Of a stretch of DNA of 64,000 nucleotides, positions 51,936 to 62,995 are shown piece after piece. The stretch covers positions 62,001 through 126,000 of the forward strand of contig WNNJ02002480.1 of assembly GCA_012934845.2 (NCBI GenBank), in the 5' to 3' direction. The translations under genes and the position numbers were made by a program. This stretch comes from Pomphorhynchus laevis (lineage: Eukaryota > Acanthocephala > Palaeacanthocephala > Echinorhynchida > Pomphorhynchidae). Under the pieces are notes generated by a model. It was not told where the DNA came from and ran no database searches. It saw only the letters and a program-made list of their open reading frames with translations. Positions within the stretch are counted from its first letter, which is position 1. Each line of letters begins with the position of its first letter.

Positions 51936-52620
51936 GGAGCGCTGAAAAAGTCAGCAACCTCTCTGTGAGAGATAAGCTGGGTAAGAAGACTTGGCTTATT
52001 TTAAGTGAATAATTAAACGAAAACTAATATGATATTTTCAAATTTAAATAAGCTTTATTATTGGGTATCATATTTAAAAATTTTGAAATATATTAATATC
52101 ATGTTAGAACAATATAAAACTAAATAAAGGAAGTCATGGAATTGAAATTGAAAAGCAAAACAAATTAAATTTAAAAACATTAAGAAAAATCAAATTTAAA
52201 ATATACGAATATCATGTTTAAACAAGAAACAAATTATCAAGTATACAAATCAATAAAATCTAAGATTAAAATCAAATTAGTTGGCTTATTATAAATAGAT
52301 AATTGGACTGAAACTAATATGATATTTTTAAATTTAAACCAGGTTTAAACTAAGATTAAAACTAATATAAAAACTTATAAAATAAATAAATAAATAAAAT
52401 AAAACTATAAAATAAACTAATAAACGAATATTAAAACTAATATTTAAAACTAAGATTTAAAAAATTAAACTTTAATTTGATAAATTTCATCAAAATCTTT
52501 GATTAAATTATTGTGCTATTGCTAATAACGTTATTGAAATTATTACGTTATTTAAAAAATTACATTATTGCCTCCAGATTAATTCAGACCCATGGGAGCA
52601 GTATGGTTTTTGACCTAATA
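51936..52620. other. AT-rich spacer
   Basis: No gene recognised. Two related stretches starting near 52,010 and 52,290 (GAAACTAATATGATATTTTT) form an imperfect direct repeat about 280 bp apart. Confidence 0.45.
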
Positions 52621-52629
52621 GATCAACGA

Positions 52630-53575
52630 CAGACGCAATAAACACTGTTAGATGATCTGTAATATACGCATTTCAACAACATCGATCTATTTATGGTATT
52701 TTTATTGATTTTCAAAGAGCTTTCGATTCAGTTTATAGAAAACTTCTCTTAGAATAATTGGCCCATAAGGTAGGTTTAGGATGTCCTATTCTTGATTTAT
52801 TGATTTATATTTTGCAAACTTACGTTCTTCGCATTTTTGACGACATTAATTATTAGAAAGGATTTCTCGCCAAATATTGTGTTCTCTAGAGTGACCCTCT
52901 AAGTCCTTTATTGTTCAATTTATTTATTACTGATCTTCCTAACAGTCTAAGTCGCAATATTTAATGTGTATCATATGCAAATCTCCTAATCTCTATTATC
53001 TCCAAATCTATTTTCAATGCCCAAGTTGCTTTAAATCGCTCTCATCATTCTCTTTTACCAATCATATTCGAGTGAACCGTGAAAAATTTAAGGTAATTAA
53101 GTTTAATAGAAGAGATCAACAAAGTTGATCGGACACTATATTCTATCAAGACGTTCCCCTTGATTTTGAATGAAAATATCTGTAACTCCGAATGTTATTC
53201 ACGTCTAGATGTTCTTTCCCTCAACATTTAGAGCTTAAATGTGATCAAATTGTGAAGGCAACCTCTGGAATGACCGAACTGGGTAAATTATCTTTTAAGA
53301 GTGACTTACGATATTTTTATATAATGCTGCTTCCAAGACTACAATACGGAATTAGCTTGTATCGGGGTAGACTTGACTTCAGAAAAATTTTACCACTTAG
53401 ATAACTGCCTGCCAAGATTTATAAAACAGTTGGTAGGGGTATTTCCAAAAATTTCATTTACGGCTGTTCAAGTTATATCCAGGCTGCCCACTTTATCAGT
53501 TTCATTGCAGAAAGAGATGAATCTTCCTTTGACTGTTGGTAATCTTAAAAAATCGAAATTTCTTCAACGGTAAAG
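52630..53575 (+). mobile_element. CR1/jockey-like RT relic, copy A
   Basis: Encodes IYGIFIDFQRAFDSVYRKLL (motif A) and SDPLSPLLFNLFITDLPNSL (motif B), with YANL where YADD is expected. Then a C-terminal stretch with SFKSDLRYFYIMLLPRLQYG (53192-53404). Stops interrupt every part. Confidence 0.72.
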
Positions 53576-54079
53576 TGCATAGACACTTGATCAGGATATC
53601 TATCAGACTCCTGTTTTTCTTCAAACAGCTTGGCGTAGCCCTCTTGTAAGTGAGCGCACTTTAATCTGGAGATCTCTTGACGGATATCACTCCAAGTTCT
53701 GTAAAAGCAGAATCATACATGAACGATCATCAACTTGTGTATGTTGTTTTTGTAGCATAACATGTTAATCACTCTTACATGTATTTTCGTGTGCTCATTT
53801 ATCATGCTTATCTTTAAAAACAATAGATACGCTGAGCGAGGGTTAGTCTTATTCCGGCTGACTATGCGTACCTTTTCACGTACAATCAGTTGAGTCATTT
53901 AATGAAATTTATCCAGATTAAGTAGACAAAAAATAATGCTCGTTTTATGGGCTTACGTATGATTTTCACTGTGCTGTTTTCATATTATTTTATAATATTT
54001 TTATATGCCCAGGTCGAAGGCGGAGTGGCTTCAATAAATCACTACACTACACTACTAGTATGTTATCACGAAATGATGT

Positions 54080-54720
54080 TTTTACCCATGACGGTATAAA
54101 TTTGCAAATGTGTACGCAATTCTGCTATCTTGGTTTAATCTGTCCTCTACGTGGAGTTTTACTAATCATTTTGATATAATTGCTTGTAAAATTGCTTCTT
54201 GTATGAGTACGGTCAATCTTTTACGTTCAGCGAACTATCCTACAGACATTAAATATTTTCAAATGATGTTTCTTCCAAGGGTTACATTCGGGTTATCGGC
54301 TATTTAGCAAGATTTGTCTATTCAAAATTTTGAGCAAATTGGTAGAATAAAATGGAATTTCCTTAAATTCTTCTTTTGCTTGTCCCGCAAGGTTTCGTCT
54401 TCGAAAATAGCTTATCTTATAGATAGAGAGAGCAACCCTTGTCGTTTATCCTGCAAAGACGTTTATCCTTAATAGAGACGACGGTGTTTCGTTCGTCTTT
54501 AATGAATTGGAATTCGAAGCAACTCTTATTGGATAGTGATATCCAATTTACGTCTGCCGTTGAATTCCCGAACATTTGGAAGTTTGGTAGTCGAAGAAAG
54601 CGAGCATGTATAATAAGATTTTCTCTTGACGGTTTTTATGGAAAGTTTTGCTCAAATAGAATTATCCGCCATACATAAGAATCCGTCTGTATTTGTAAAT
54701 ACTGTTTATGTGTATACCAA
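54080..54720 (+). mobile_element. CR1/jockey-like RT C-terminal relic, copy B
   Basis: 54110-54307 encodes NHFDIIACKIASCMSTVNLL then DIKYFQMMFLPRVTFGLSA, parallel to the end of copy A. A 79-residue frame with RRLSLIETTVFRSSLMNWNS follows. Same strand and probably same family as copy A. Confidence 0.62.
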
Positions 54721-54981
54721 CAGCTCTTACATGCTCGAACTAGCATTTATTTGAAAACACTATCTCTATTGCAGCTAAACGACATGAGAATTAGCATTAT
54801 TAATTTAATAATAATAAAGATTTTCTTAAATAATAAACAAGCAGTCAATAAGTCAGAGTAAATAAATGAAAAGTACACACGGAGAATCTTCAGACAGTAA
54901 TTAATCTTAGCTTCTTCCACTTCCCAGACATTACCGACTTTCATGGCCTCAAATCCATGGGGATCTGAGCCTATAACCAAT

Positions 54982-57178
54982 CTAGCACCCCGCTTTCCGA
55001 TTGAACAACCCGGGGTCTTTCACCCCTCGATGAATCCAAGCGGCGCCGACGATGTTGGGTAAGCGAGAGACGAGGAGCTTCAGAAACCTTAGTCTTTGCT
55101 CTCGGGGACGTCCTCTAGAGAAGAAGACTAATCCCGAGATAGCCCCGGTGCCCCAAAGACGCACCTGGTTTTTCCCATTCAACGACAGATGCTGGGCCCG
55201 TTTCAGAGCCCAACTAGCTCTCTTCAGGAAACGTTTTAGTCTATCCAGGTCAGCTTTCGCTGACCAGTTCACCGAAACGGTGAACTTCAGGTATTTTACT
55301 CGAATTGTGAAGGTAGGGATGGGTTCAGAGGCAAATATGGAGGAGAGTGCAGAGAGTGCTAATCTCTTAAGCTTTTGCTTTGTCGCAGGGGAGCCATGGA
55401 AGACAACCACCTGCGATTTGGCGGAATTCAAAACAAGATTGGACCTGAGTAACTGGTCTTTTAATCTTAAAAAGAATCGGCTGATGGCAGAGACTACGCC
55501 CTTACACCTGCATCCGGAGAACAGGGCTGTTGTGTCATCAGCGTACACTACTAGACGTTGATCGCGTTTAAATATTTTGAATAGATTTATGAAGGCAGCA
55601 AGATACAAGATAGGAGAGAGAGGGGGACCTTGAGGCACACACGTTATAGGGTAGAACTGACGCACATCAGGGTTGTCTTCATAATAAAATCGCTTGGTGT
55701 ACAGCAGTATCTTCACCCTGTCAACAATTATTGCAGGCAACCCGAGGGACCTGAGAAAATAGATAACAAATGGTATGGAGATGCGGTCAAATGCAGCCGA
55801 AACGCCAAGGAAATGGACCGAGCGACCTTTGACGAACCCATGGAAACTAGGTGGGATTAATTTTCGCCTACTTAAATGATCGCGGATTCTACGCGCAAGC
55901 GCTTTTTCGTAGATCGAGACGAGGGAATTTTGAATCGAGATGGGCCGCAGGTCTTTCGGACAAGAGACCGGATGCTTTTTAGGTAAAAATATACGCCTAC
56001 TAATGTTGATGCCGGTAACATCGGATGGGGTGGCTAAAAGCATTGTGACGGCCACCTCCTTTCTTTGATCGGCTGTCAAAAGCTGACAGACCAGAGAAGA
56101 AAGAGGAGCGACGGTTTTGGAGGTGCCCGGAAGAGGCCCTTAGGCATTGAGAATATCTGGTACAGATAAGTCTCTACTCCTGAAGTCTCCCCAAGGCAGG
56201 ATTGGTTGCGGTGATTGTGTGGCTCCATAATTGTGTAGGGTTAGTGACTCCTTCAGAACTTTGTCAAGGCCTATACTGCCGATCCAACCCGCAGCCCTAT
56301 CCCTCCAACAAACTTCTCCTTGTTGAATATCTTCCAGAAGGAAGACAGAGAAGTGTTAAGACGAGCGATACTCGACCTATCCCTACTCAGCTGGAAGTAG
56401 AATCTGGTACGCAAGTATTCAGTTGAGAGCGTCTGTTTGGTGGAAGAAGAGATACCAGGGAGGTGCAATAGTTTAGCTAGGACCTTGAGTTTTGTCGGAG
56501 TGGGACTGAAAATACGACCTTTATAGGTTGTCGAAAGAAACGCGGAGGCTTGCGAAGAGAGATAGGAATTAAATTAGGTTAAACTCTCATTACTAATTCG
56601 GGGGAAGCGTTGGATCACCGCCCTGAAGAAAGCCACTCTGATCGAGTCAAAGTGGAATCTTCTACAAAGCAGTGAATCCTCCTCTATCCGCCAACGAATT
56701 AGATCATGAGAGGTGGACAGATTTTGCCGCGATTTCTTTGTGCAGAAGGGTTTACGCAACCACTTCTCGTGAAGCAATAGTAAGTCGAGGAGTGAGTTCG
56801 TTGATGTGCAATGAAAGGTGGTGACGGTGGTTTATGAATAAGATAACCGTTCCTGGCTCTGCGGAGTGCTGCATTAATCCAACGACCAGTTCTGTCGTTG
56901 AAGTCACCTAGTACCATGTCATAGCCGCCATCAATAATCCCATCCAGGAGGTCACGGTTCTTGTGAATCTATCCTGGACGAATGTAGACGTTGGTTAGAC
57001 TGAGGCGTTTACTCTTCTTAATGAGTGAAACTACTAAGCAAGAAAAAGGCTCGGACTTACTCACTATTATGGCAGATTAGTTGGACGGGAGCAGCTGACC
57101 TAGACAGAGTTAGGTGTGGAAAGGTTCCCCTTCCCACCTCTAGCCCCATCAGAGATCGGAGCCCCTGGGCTTTAAGGA
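54982..57178 (-). mobile_element. APE-type non-LTR retrotransposon, second copy (5' truncated)
   Basis: Close relative of 43,290-46,560. The RT frame 54982-56079 is open for 365 residues but has lost the bases between GFVKGRSVHF and SAAFDRIS, removing the first Asp of motif A. YADDTTALF, NSAKSQVVVFH and VNWSAKADLD remain. Endonuclease pieces at 56574-57000 include LGDFNDRTGRWINAALRRA. About 260 bp matching 45,205-45,460 are missing. It ends at about 57,178 in CCCCTGGG, where the hammerhead element begins. Confidence 0.85.
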
Positions 57179-57243
57179 GAGTGAGACCATTCCGCGTGAA
57201 TTTCTTGTTAAACATGTAAGCCAGACGCGAAAGAATGACGAAC

Positions 57244-57320
57244 GCCGTTTCGTCATCACAATGACTCATCAGTGCCAGATCTCTCCCACTACTGGATGCA
57301 GAGGAGGACTGGCAGACGGC
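57244..57320 (-). ncRNA. type III hammerhead ribozyme, foldable and complete
   Basis: A self-cleaving RNA read on the minus strand, 5' to 3': stem III GCCGT, cleavage-site C, stem I TGCCAG with a 30-nt loop closing on CTGGCA, core box CTGATGA, stem II GTCAT-TGTG-ATGAC, core box GAA, stem III ACGGC. All three stems pair perfectly and every invariant core base is present. Predicted cleavage follows the C of GTC, between + strand positions 57315 and 57314. Stem III is the open stem, hence type III, as in satellite tobacco ringspot virus RNA and plant retrozymes; most described animal hammerheads are type I. Confidence 0.87.
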
Positions 57321-57547
57321 TATCAATGAATGAATCAATGTGAATGATGTACTAGAAAACTCTCTAGTAACATCATAGAGTACTAAATCAGTACTACACC
57401 TTCACCAAAAAGGATCATTAGCAAAAGCACTGGCAAATGCTAGCGCAGGTCTCTTTAATATCGGCTAACTTTTATTTAATGAGAGTGACACCATTCCGCG
57501 TGAATTTTTTGTTAAACATGTAAGCTAGACGCGAAAGAATGACGAAT

Positions 57548-57622
57548 GCCGTTTCGTCATCACAATGACTCATCAGTGCCAGATCCTTCCCACTACTGGA
57601 TGCAGAGGAGAACTTGCCAGTG
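57548..57622 (-). ncRNA. hammerhead relic broken at the inversion boundary
   Basis: CTGATGA, stem II and GAAACGGC are intact. The stem I/stem III 5' strand is replaced from about 57,613 by the start of the inverted arm (minus strand reads CACTGGCAAGTTC instead of GTCTGCCAGTCC), so it should not fold or cleave. Confidence 0.6.
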
Positions 57623-57729
57623 CTTTTGTCAATGATCCTTTTTGGTGGAGCTGTAATACTGATTTGGTACTCTATGATGTTACTAGAAAGTTTTCTAGTA
57701 CATCATTCACATTGATTCATTCATTGATT

Positions 57730-57806
57730 GCCGTCTGCCAGTCCTCCTCTGCATCCAGTAGTAGGAGGGATCTGGCTTTGATGAGTCATTGTGATGACCA
57801 AACTAC
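57730..57806 (+). ncRNA. hammerhead relic, mirror of the intact copy
   Basis: Plus-strand mirror of 57244-57320. CTGATGA has become TTGATGA, GAAAC has become CAAAC, and one stem III strand reads ACTAC. Stem I and stem II still pair. Core substitutions at invariant positions should abolish cleavage. Confidence 0.65.
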
Positions 57807-57845
57807 ATTCGTCATTCTTTCGCGTCTGGCTTACATGTTTTACAA

Positions 57846-58500
57846 AAAAATATTATAATATATTATATTATATATTATTATAGTAATATATTATATTAAT
57901 GAGGAGAATTTTATTAAAGCACTTAACTTGTTGCTTTTGGCCAAAATTAAAAATTACAAATTTTACAGAGAAACAGAAAATGAGTAGAACAAGGAATTGT
58001 ACATAAAATAAAATTCAAGAATAAAGAAAGAGAAGAAAGGAATTAATGACTATTGTAAATAACTTGTTTTACTTTAATAAATACTTACTAATAATATAAG
58101 AATAAATCGAATATATGTAAACCATTATATTCCATAACGTTTTGATCCTTGTTTGTATTGCGGCTATTTGTTGACAGTGTAAAGATTAAGGCGTTGATGA
58201 GCATATAAAATTAGGATTACCTGTTTATTGGTATCAATTTGATGAAGGTTCAACGTGCATAGGTGGGGACATGAAAATATGTGTACCAGCGAAGCGTAGT
58301 GTTTAAGGCAGTAGCTGCATATTCAATTGGTAGATCTTTCATGGCAAAGATGCAAATTTTACAGAATTTGTCATGATAACCGTAGACTGACACCCTCAAA
58401 ACTAGCTAGCAATTGGAAGATAAAGAATTTCTTCAATTAAATTGGGTATATGCTGGGGGTATTGTCGAATTCAGACGGTATCGAAGCTATTTTACTTTCT
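57846..58500. other. AT-rich spacer
   Basis: No gene recognised. It probably includes the 3' end of the minus-strand CR1-like element that follows. Confidence 0.35.
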
Positions 58501-58589
58501 ATCAATGGCTCAACATAATTGAGAATTGAGTCAGTCTAGAAGATACCGCAACAATCATCGATGAACACTAGGAAGATTAGCTTACCACT

Positions 58590-61500
58590 CTATTTAACGC
58601 CATAAAATGCATCTATGTGGTTTAAGTTCCGAATAGATAAATCATTGCACAATGTATCCGGCCCATAACTCACAATTGGCGCTAACATAATTTTGAAGGA
58701 ACGACACGCTCCGTCAAAAAAAAGGAGCCGAGTACTTAAGCTTGAGACGTCATGGAAACGACTTCTACGCATTTCAGTTCGAAATGAGCAGTAAACGACC
58801 AGCGAGATGACAATATAATGCCAAAGTATTTGTAATTTGCCACAAATTCGAGTTTCTTTTTGTCAAGGTGAGTATGTCAGTACTACAGAGAGGACCTCCT
58901 CGACGGAACTTCATGACTTTTGATTTATTTATGTTTACACATAACTCATTACACAAACACTGTGGAAGTATAGATAATTTAAAGCCAATTGAGCAGACCC
59001 TAGATTGTCTTCTATGATCACAATGTCATCCGCATAAAGAGCAACTATAATATTATATGCTTTACCGCAAAGGTTTTCAGGTAGATCCATTAAGAAGAAT
59101 GAAAACAGCAAATGACCTAGGGGATCCACCTGCATTACTTCTCTGTCGAACGAAAACGATTGAGATGTAGTCAGTTTATCGTATATGCGTAATTTGCTTG
59201 GCTGCTATATATGCCGAATGAGATCAAATTACCGTCCACTTACAATGACCTTATTAAGAAGTTTGGTTATCGGTAAACTAAGATTTACCGAATCGAAGGT
59301 CCGACTAAAATCGATAAATATAGCATAGATAGAAGACTTCCTTTTGAAACAGCTGACAATGCAACCTCGAACTATTTATATTGCATATGTTGTCAATCTG
59401 TACGGGTGAAAGCTAAATTGTCCTGGCGTAAGATATGAAAAATGTAAATACATTAGCCTATGGGATAGTATAAATGTCAAAAATTTGAATGCATCATTCA
59501 ATAGGGTTATACCAAAATACAAATCCATAGAATCTACATCACCTATATACTTATACAAAACTGTAATATAACCTTGTTTCTAAGAGTTAGGTAAAAGGTA
59601 CCCGTGTAAGAGACAGTTAAAGAAGTATACCCATTAGTTGTTTATGAGAGGAAAATACAATTTAATTTGCTCAGTGTATGAAAGGTCAGGGCCAGACGCC
59701 TTATTCAACTTTATTTTGGCCAGTCATACACTTATTTCATCACTAAAAAATGGAGAATTTTAAGGATATGTTGTCGAAATTGATGTCTCAAGTGTATTTG
59801 TAAACCCATCTATTGCATTGATATTTAATCGAGAGTTTAGAATATTTTTGAAATGATCATACCATTTTCTTAATGGAATTCTGAAGCTTGTGTGTGAAGA
59901 TTTGCTTTTGAGTTTTCCAGGGCGCCTTCTCAGCTTTATAAAAAGGTCGCTTTTAGAAGTTAACAACTCAGCAGTGTGATTCCCTGATACAAATTTACGA
60001 TACTGTCAAAGTAATATCACATACTCGTTCCTAATGGTTCTGTCGAAACAAGAACTTTTATATATCATAACTGTCTACAGGTTTAGCGAGTCTGGGGCCC
60101 GAGCTACCCATATACTATGTTTTATGCTTTATTTTAATTTTTCTAGGTGCGTGATAATGACATTAGTTCTATTTCGAAAATTTGAATACATACGATCTTT
60201 TATATATCATAATTAAATTTTTCTATGGAGAGAAGACGAATTTAAGAAATTAGTAGCGAATCTTTGAGTATATCTTGAGTTCTTAGAGCAAGCGTTGAGA
60301 TACACATTATCAGAAATGAGTATCTTTAGCTAATATTACCCAAGAATAGTTCATAGTAAGAACGATTTAAAAGGGATTGATCTAAACTAATCAGGCAAAA
60401 TAATCTGATGTCACAAGTGAATGATACGAAGGAAGTCGATATATTGATTTTTTGCAGTCAGCTATACAGGATACGGGCTTGTGCTTGCGGACATGGTATC
60501 ACACTGAGTCTAGTTCTAGGTGCATTCGCATTATTTTGAACTTAGAAAAGATAATGATTTACTAAATCTTATTTATATAAGATTTACTTCGTCAATTGTG
60601 AGCCTCATAAAACCTGTTTTTCTAAAGGTAAGTGAAGTTCGAGCATTACTGATATAAAATATTTTACCAGTAAAGATAGCTTTAATGAAATGGGTAGTAA
60701 GCATTTGGCATTGAAATATCTAGCTACCACTATCTGTTTTGTCATATCTAGTTTTTCAATAAAAGTATATATTTCACTTATTATGCAGAGGCAGAATAAG
60801 ACGGATTGAAATAACACGCAACTATAGTCAGAGATGATCAGAGATGATCATTTTAGATGTAGATAAAAGCAAATAAAAGCTCTCTAAAAGCAGATATTTC
60901 ACTTATTATGCAGAGGCAGAATAAGACGGATTGAAATAACACGCAACTATCGTCAGAGATGGATACAAAGAACATTATAAGGGGTATCAACTATCCTGTC
61001 TGAGAAAAACGGTTTCATTCCAACTTCATTACCACTAAAAGATCGACTTCGGGTCCAAACGAAGTAAAGATGCTAAATGTATTCAAACCCGACAATGTCA
61101 ACTTTGTAAAGATCTGAACAAGCAAGATATGTCATTGCTTAGCAGAGTTTGAAGACTTTCAATGTGAAAAAGAAGCAAACGATGTAAATCAGTAAGCGCT
61201 TCAACATTGACGGATTTTGGGAAACCTTATTCAGTGATATAGAAGTAGTTGGTGTATATAATACTTGGATGGCAGTGGTTGTTTTGAAGACGGAATGTTT
61301 CTGACAGAAATTGGAGCATTTTGTGGATTAACTTCCTTATTATTAGAAAATGAACTGAGAAATTTTGCCACACGTTGAGCTGCTGAGAGAGAGGGAGACT
61401 GATAATTTTGTTGTTTTGGATAGTGAAATAATGCGTAAGGTCAGATTTACGCCTATCGTACAAGTGTTCACGCAAAAGCCGCTGAGCCTCGCGTTCAGGA

Positions 61501-62345
61501 GTAGATAAATCTGGTGTGATGAAAAGGTTCTGAAAGCGAGGAGACTTTCTAAGCCGGTAAGAAATAGACAAAATTGCCTAAACGTCTTGTTCATCTACAG
61601 ATGCGGGGAGCCACGAGGGATCCCCATTCTTTTGGCGGGTAATCTGTGAAGTCTTACATGAATACTGGCATAATATTTGATACCAATGGATGATAACATC
61701 TCAGTCACTAATGTGAGATCATCCCCTGACTCTGAAAGCCCGCGTATTATAATGTTGGAAGCACGCTGTTTTGTACGATCACATTCCTGAACTTAATCTA
61801 GAGGAGATGAAGCTTGATTGAGATGAGACATCGCAATAACTGAACGTGTCACTTCTCGACAAATAATGCTGGCGAAGCTTTTCTTTGAAGGCAACTTGGA
61901 CAAGTTCGGATTAACACTTTAATTAGTAGAGGTGACGAGACTTGCTATTTAGCCCTTAAGACTAACAATTTCTGCATTCAACTTGGAAATAGTGAAATAC
62001 AGAGTTTCTATAGTGTTATTTGCTTGTGAGTATAACCTAGCGACACACCCATATAGAAAGTCTATGCAAAAGAATTCTATCAACGCGAAATGGAATTTTA
62101 ATGGGAGTACAGACTGAGCACCTAGATGTTGTACACTTAAGTTCTATTGAAACTGTCACTGCGACTTACGATAGTAAGAGAATAATCAGCAACGGTGTTC
62201 CTATTCATTCCTAAGGTTGATGCATGATTATCATTACCTACTATGTGTTGATGTGTTCTGTTGGAACACTTAGAAACAAGACAATCCACGCATTCAAACC
62301 CAGCTTTTGCACAAGTACAGCTTCGACGTACCCCCTAGATCCATT
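58590..62345 (-). mobile_element. CR1/jockey-like non-LTR element, decayed, minus strand
   Basis: In minus-strand order: a cysteine-rich start (about 62,265-62,345: CCTCNGS, then after a frameshift RSCTCAKAGFECVDCLVSKC); ORF1 end SPRFQNLFITPDLSTPEREA (about 61,500-61,570); RT pieces with DVDSMDLYFGITLLNDAFKF (59376-59558), DPLGHLLFSFFLMDLPENL and VALYADDIVIIEDN (58935-59135), and [17 protein letters not shown] (near 58,900). All are separated by stops. A local 125-bp tandem duplication lies at about 60,770-60,955. The RT matches the relic at 13.4-14.3 kb. Confidence 0.77.
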
Positions 62346-62617
62346 ACATGTACAACATTTTAAAGTACCAATAATTCTTTTCTCTTGGGCCGTTTGATAA
62401 GAATAGCACTCAGCTTGATTTAAACTATCTTGTTGTACCTATTGACTACTTACAGTATGGTCGACTGTTTTTCAAGTTTTGGATACGAATTGTTGTGAAG
62501 GCGTGAACATCAACAATTTGAATAACTCGCTGCTGTTATAAAGTTTGAAAATAAAGTTTGAAACAAATAACATACATAAATACAACGAATAACATACAGT
62601 GCAATCATCAAATCACC

Positions 62618-62995
62618 ATGACAGAACAGTCTGCGAATAAGCGATGCTGCCCTTGTAATGGTCAAACAGCTGTTTGTAAGGGCTGTGTGTGCATTCGAAA
62701 TAATAAGCAATGCATTAATTGTTGTGCACAACGATGCTCAAATCGAGAACGATTGATTCCATCCAATCAATATAACGACAAACATACAGCAAAATTCTCA
62801 ACACAATATTTGAACAACGATGAACTGGGAATGACAGTAAACGCCGTGGAGACTATCTCCATCGAAATGAAGTGTACTACGGATAATTGCAACGTGTATT
62901 CAACAGTAATCCTTCCGAGAAGGCTTTCTAGAGATTTACTGGCCCAAGATTACCTCTGTGGATTTTGTGCAGCCAAAGCAATCAACAAAACCTGA
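62618..62995 (+). CDS. cysteine-rich retroelement ORF1-like protein
   Basis: An intact 125-residue frame from the ATG at 62618 (context cacc-ATG-a). An upstream in-frame Met at 62558 would add 20 residues, but its context is poorer. The N-terminal cluster is CCPCNGQTAVCKGCVCIRNN, then C-x2-C-C-x3-C-S-N. A second pair of CxxC-like motifs lies at MKCTTDNC and LCGFCAAK. It is probably a zinc-binding nucleic-acid-binding protein. It begins the CR1-like element that runs off the right edge, so it is a transposon ORF rather than a host gene. Confidence 0.65.
   Translation: MTEQSANKRCCPCNGQTAVCKGCVCIRNNKQCINCCAQRCSNRERLIPSNQYNDKHTAKFSTQYLNNDELGMTVNAVETISIEMKCTTDNCNVYSTVILPRRLSRDLLAQDYLCGFCAAKAINKT

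Larger units (their letters stand above)
57180..57845. mobile_element. hammerhead-bearing inverted element (retrozyme-like)
   Basis: A direct repeat of about 304 bp (units starting GAGAGTGAGACCATTCCGCG at 57,179 and GAGAGTGACACCATTCCGCG near 57,480) overlaps a 229-bp inverted repeat (57208-57436 against 57614-57842; position x pairs with 115050-x). Each segment carries the hammerhead sequence: minus strand at 57244 and 57548, plus strand at 57730. It has no coding capacity. Related sequence lies at 33.77-34.1 kb. A tandem dimer of ribozyme-bearing units is the layout of retrozymes. Confidence 0.7.

Noticed and set aside
57565-57858. 97-residue + strand frame across the hammerhead element
   Set aside because: The frame runs through inverted copies of structured non-coding RNA and resembles no protein.
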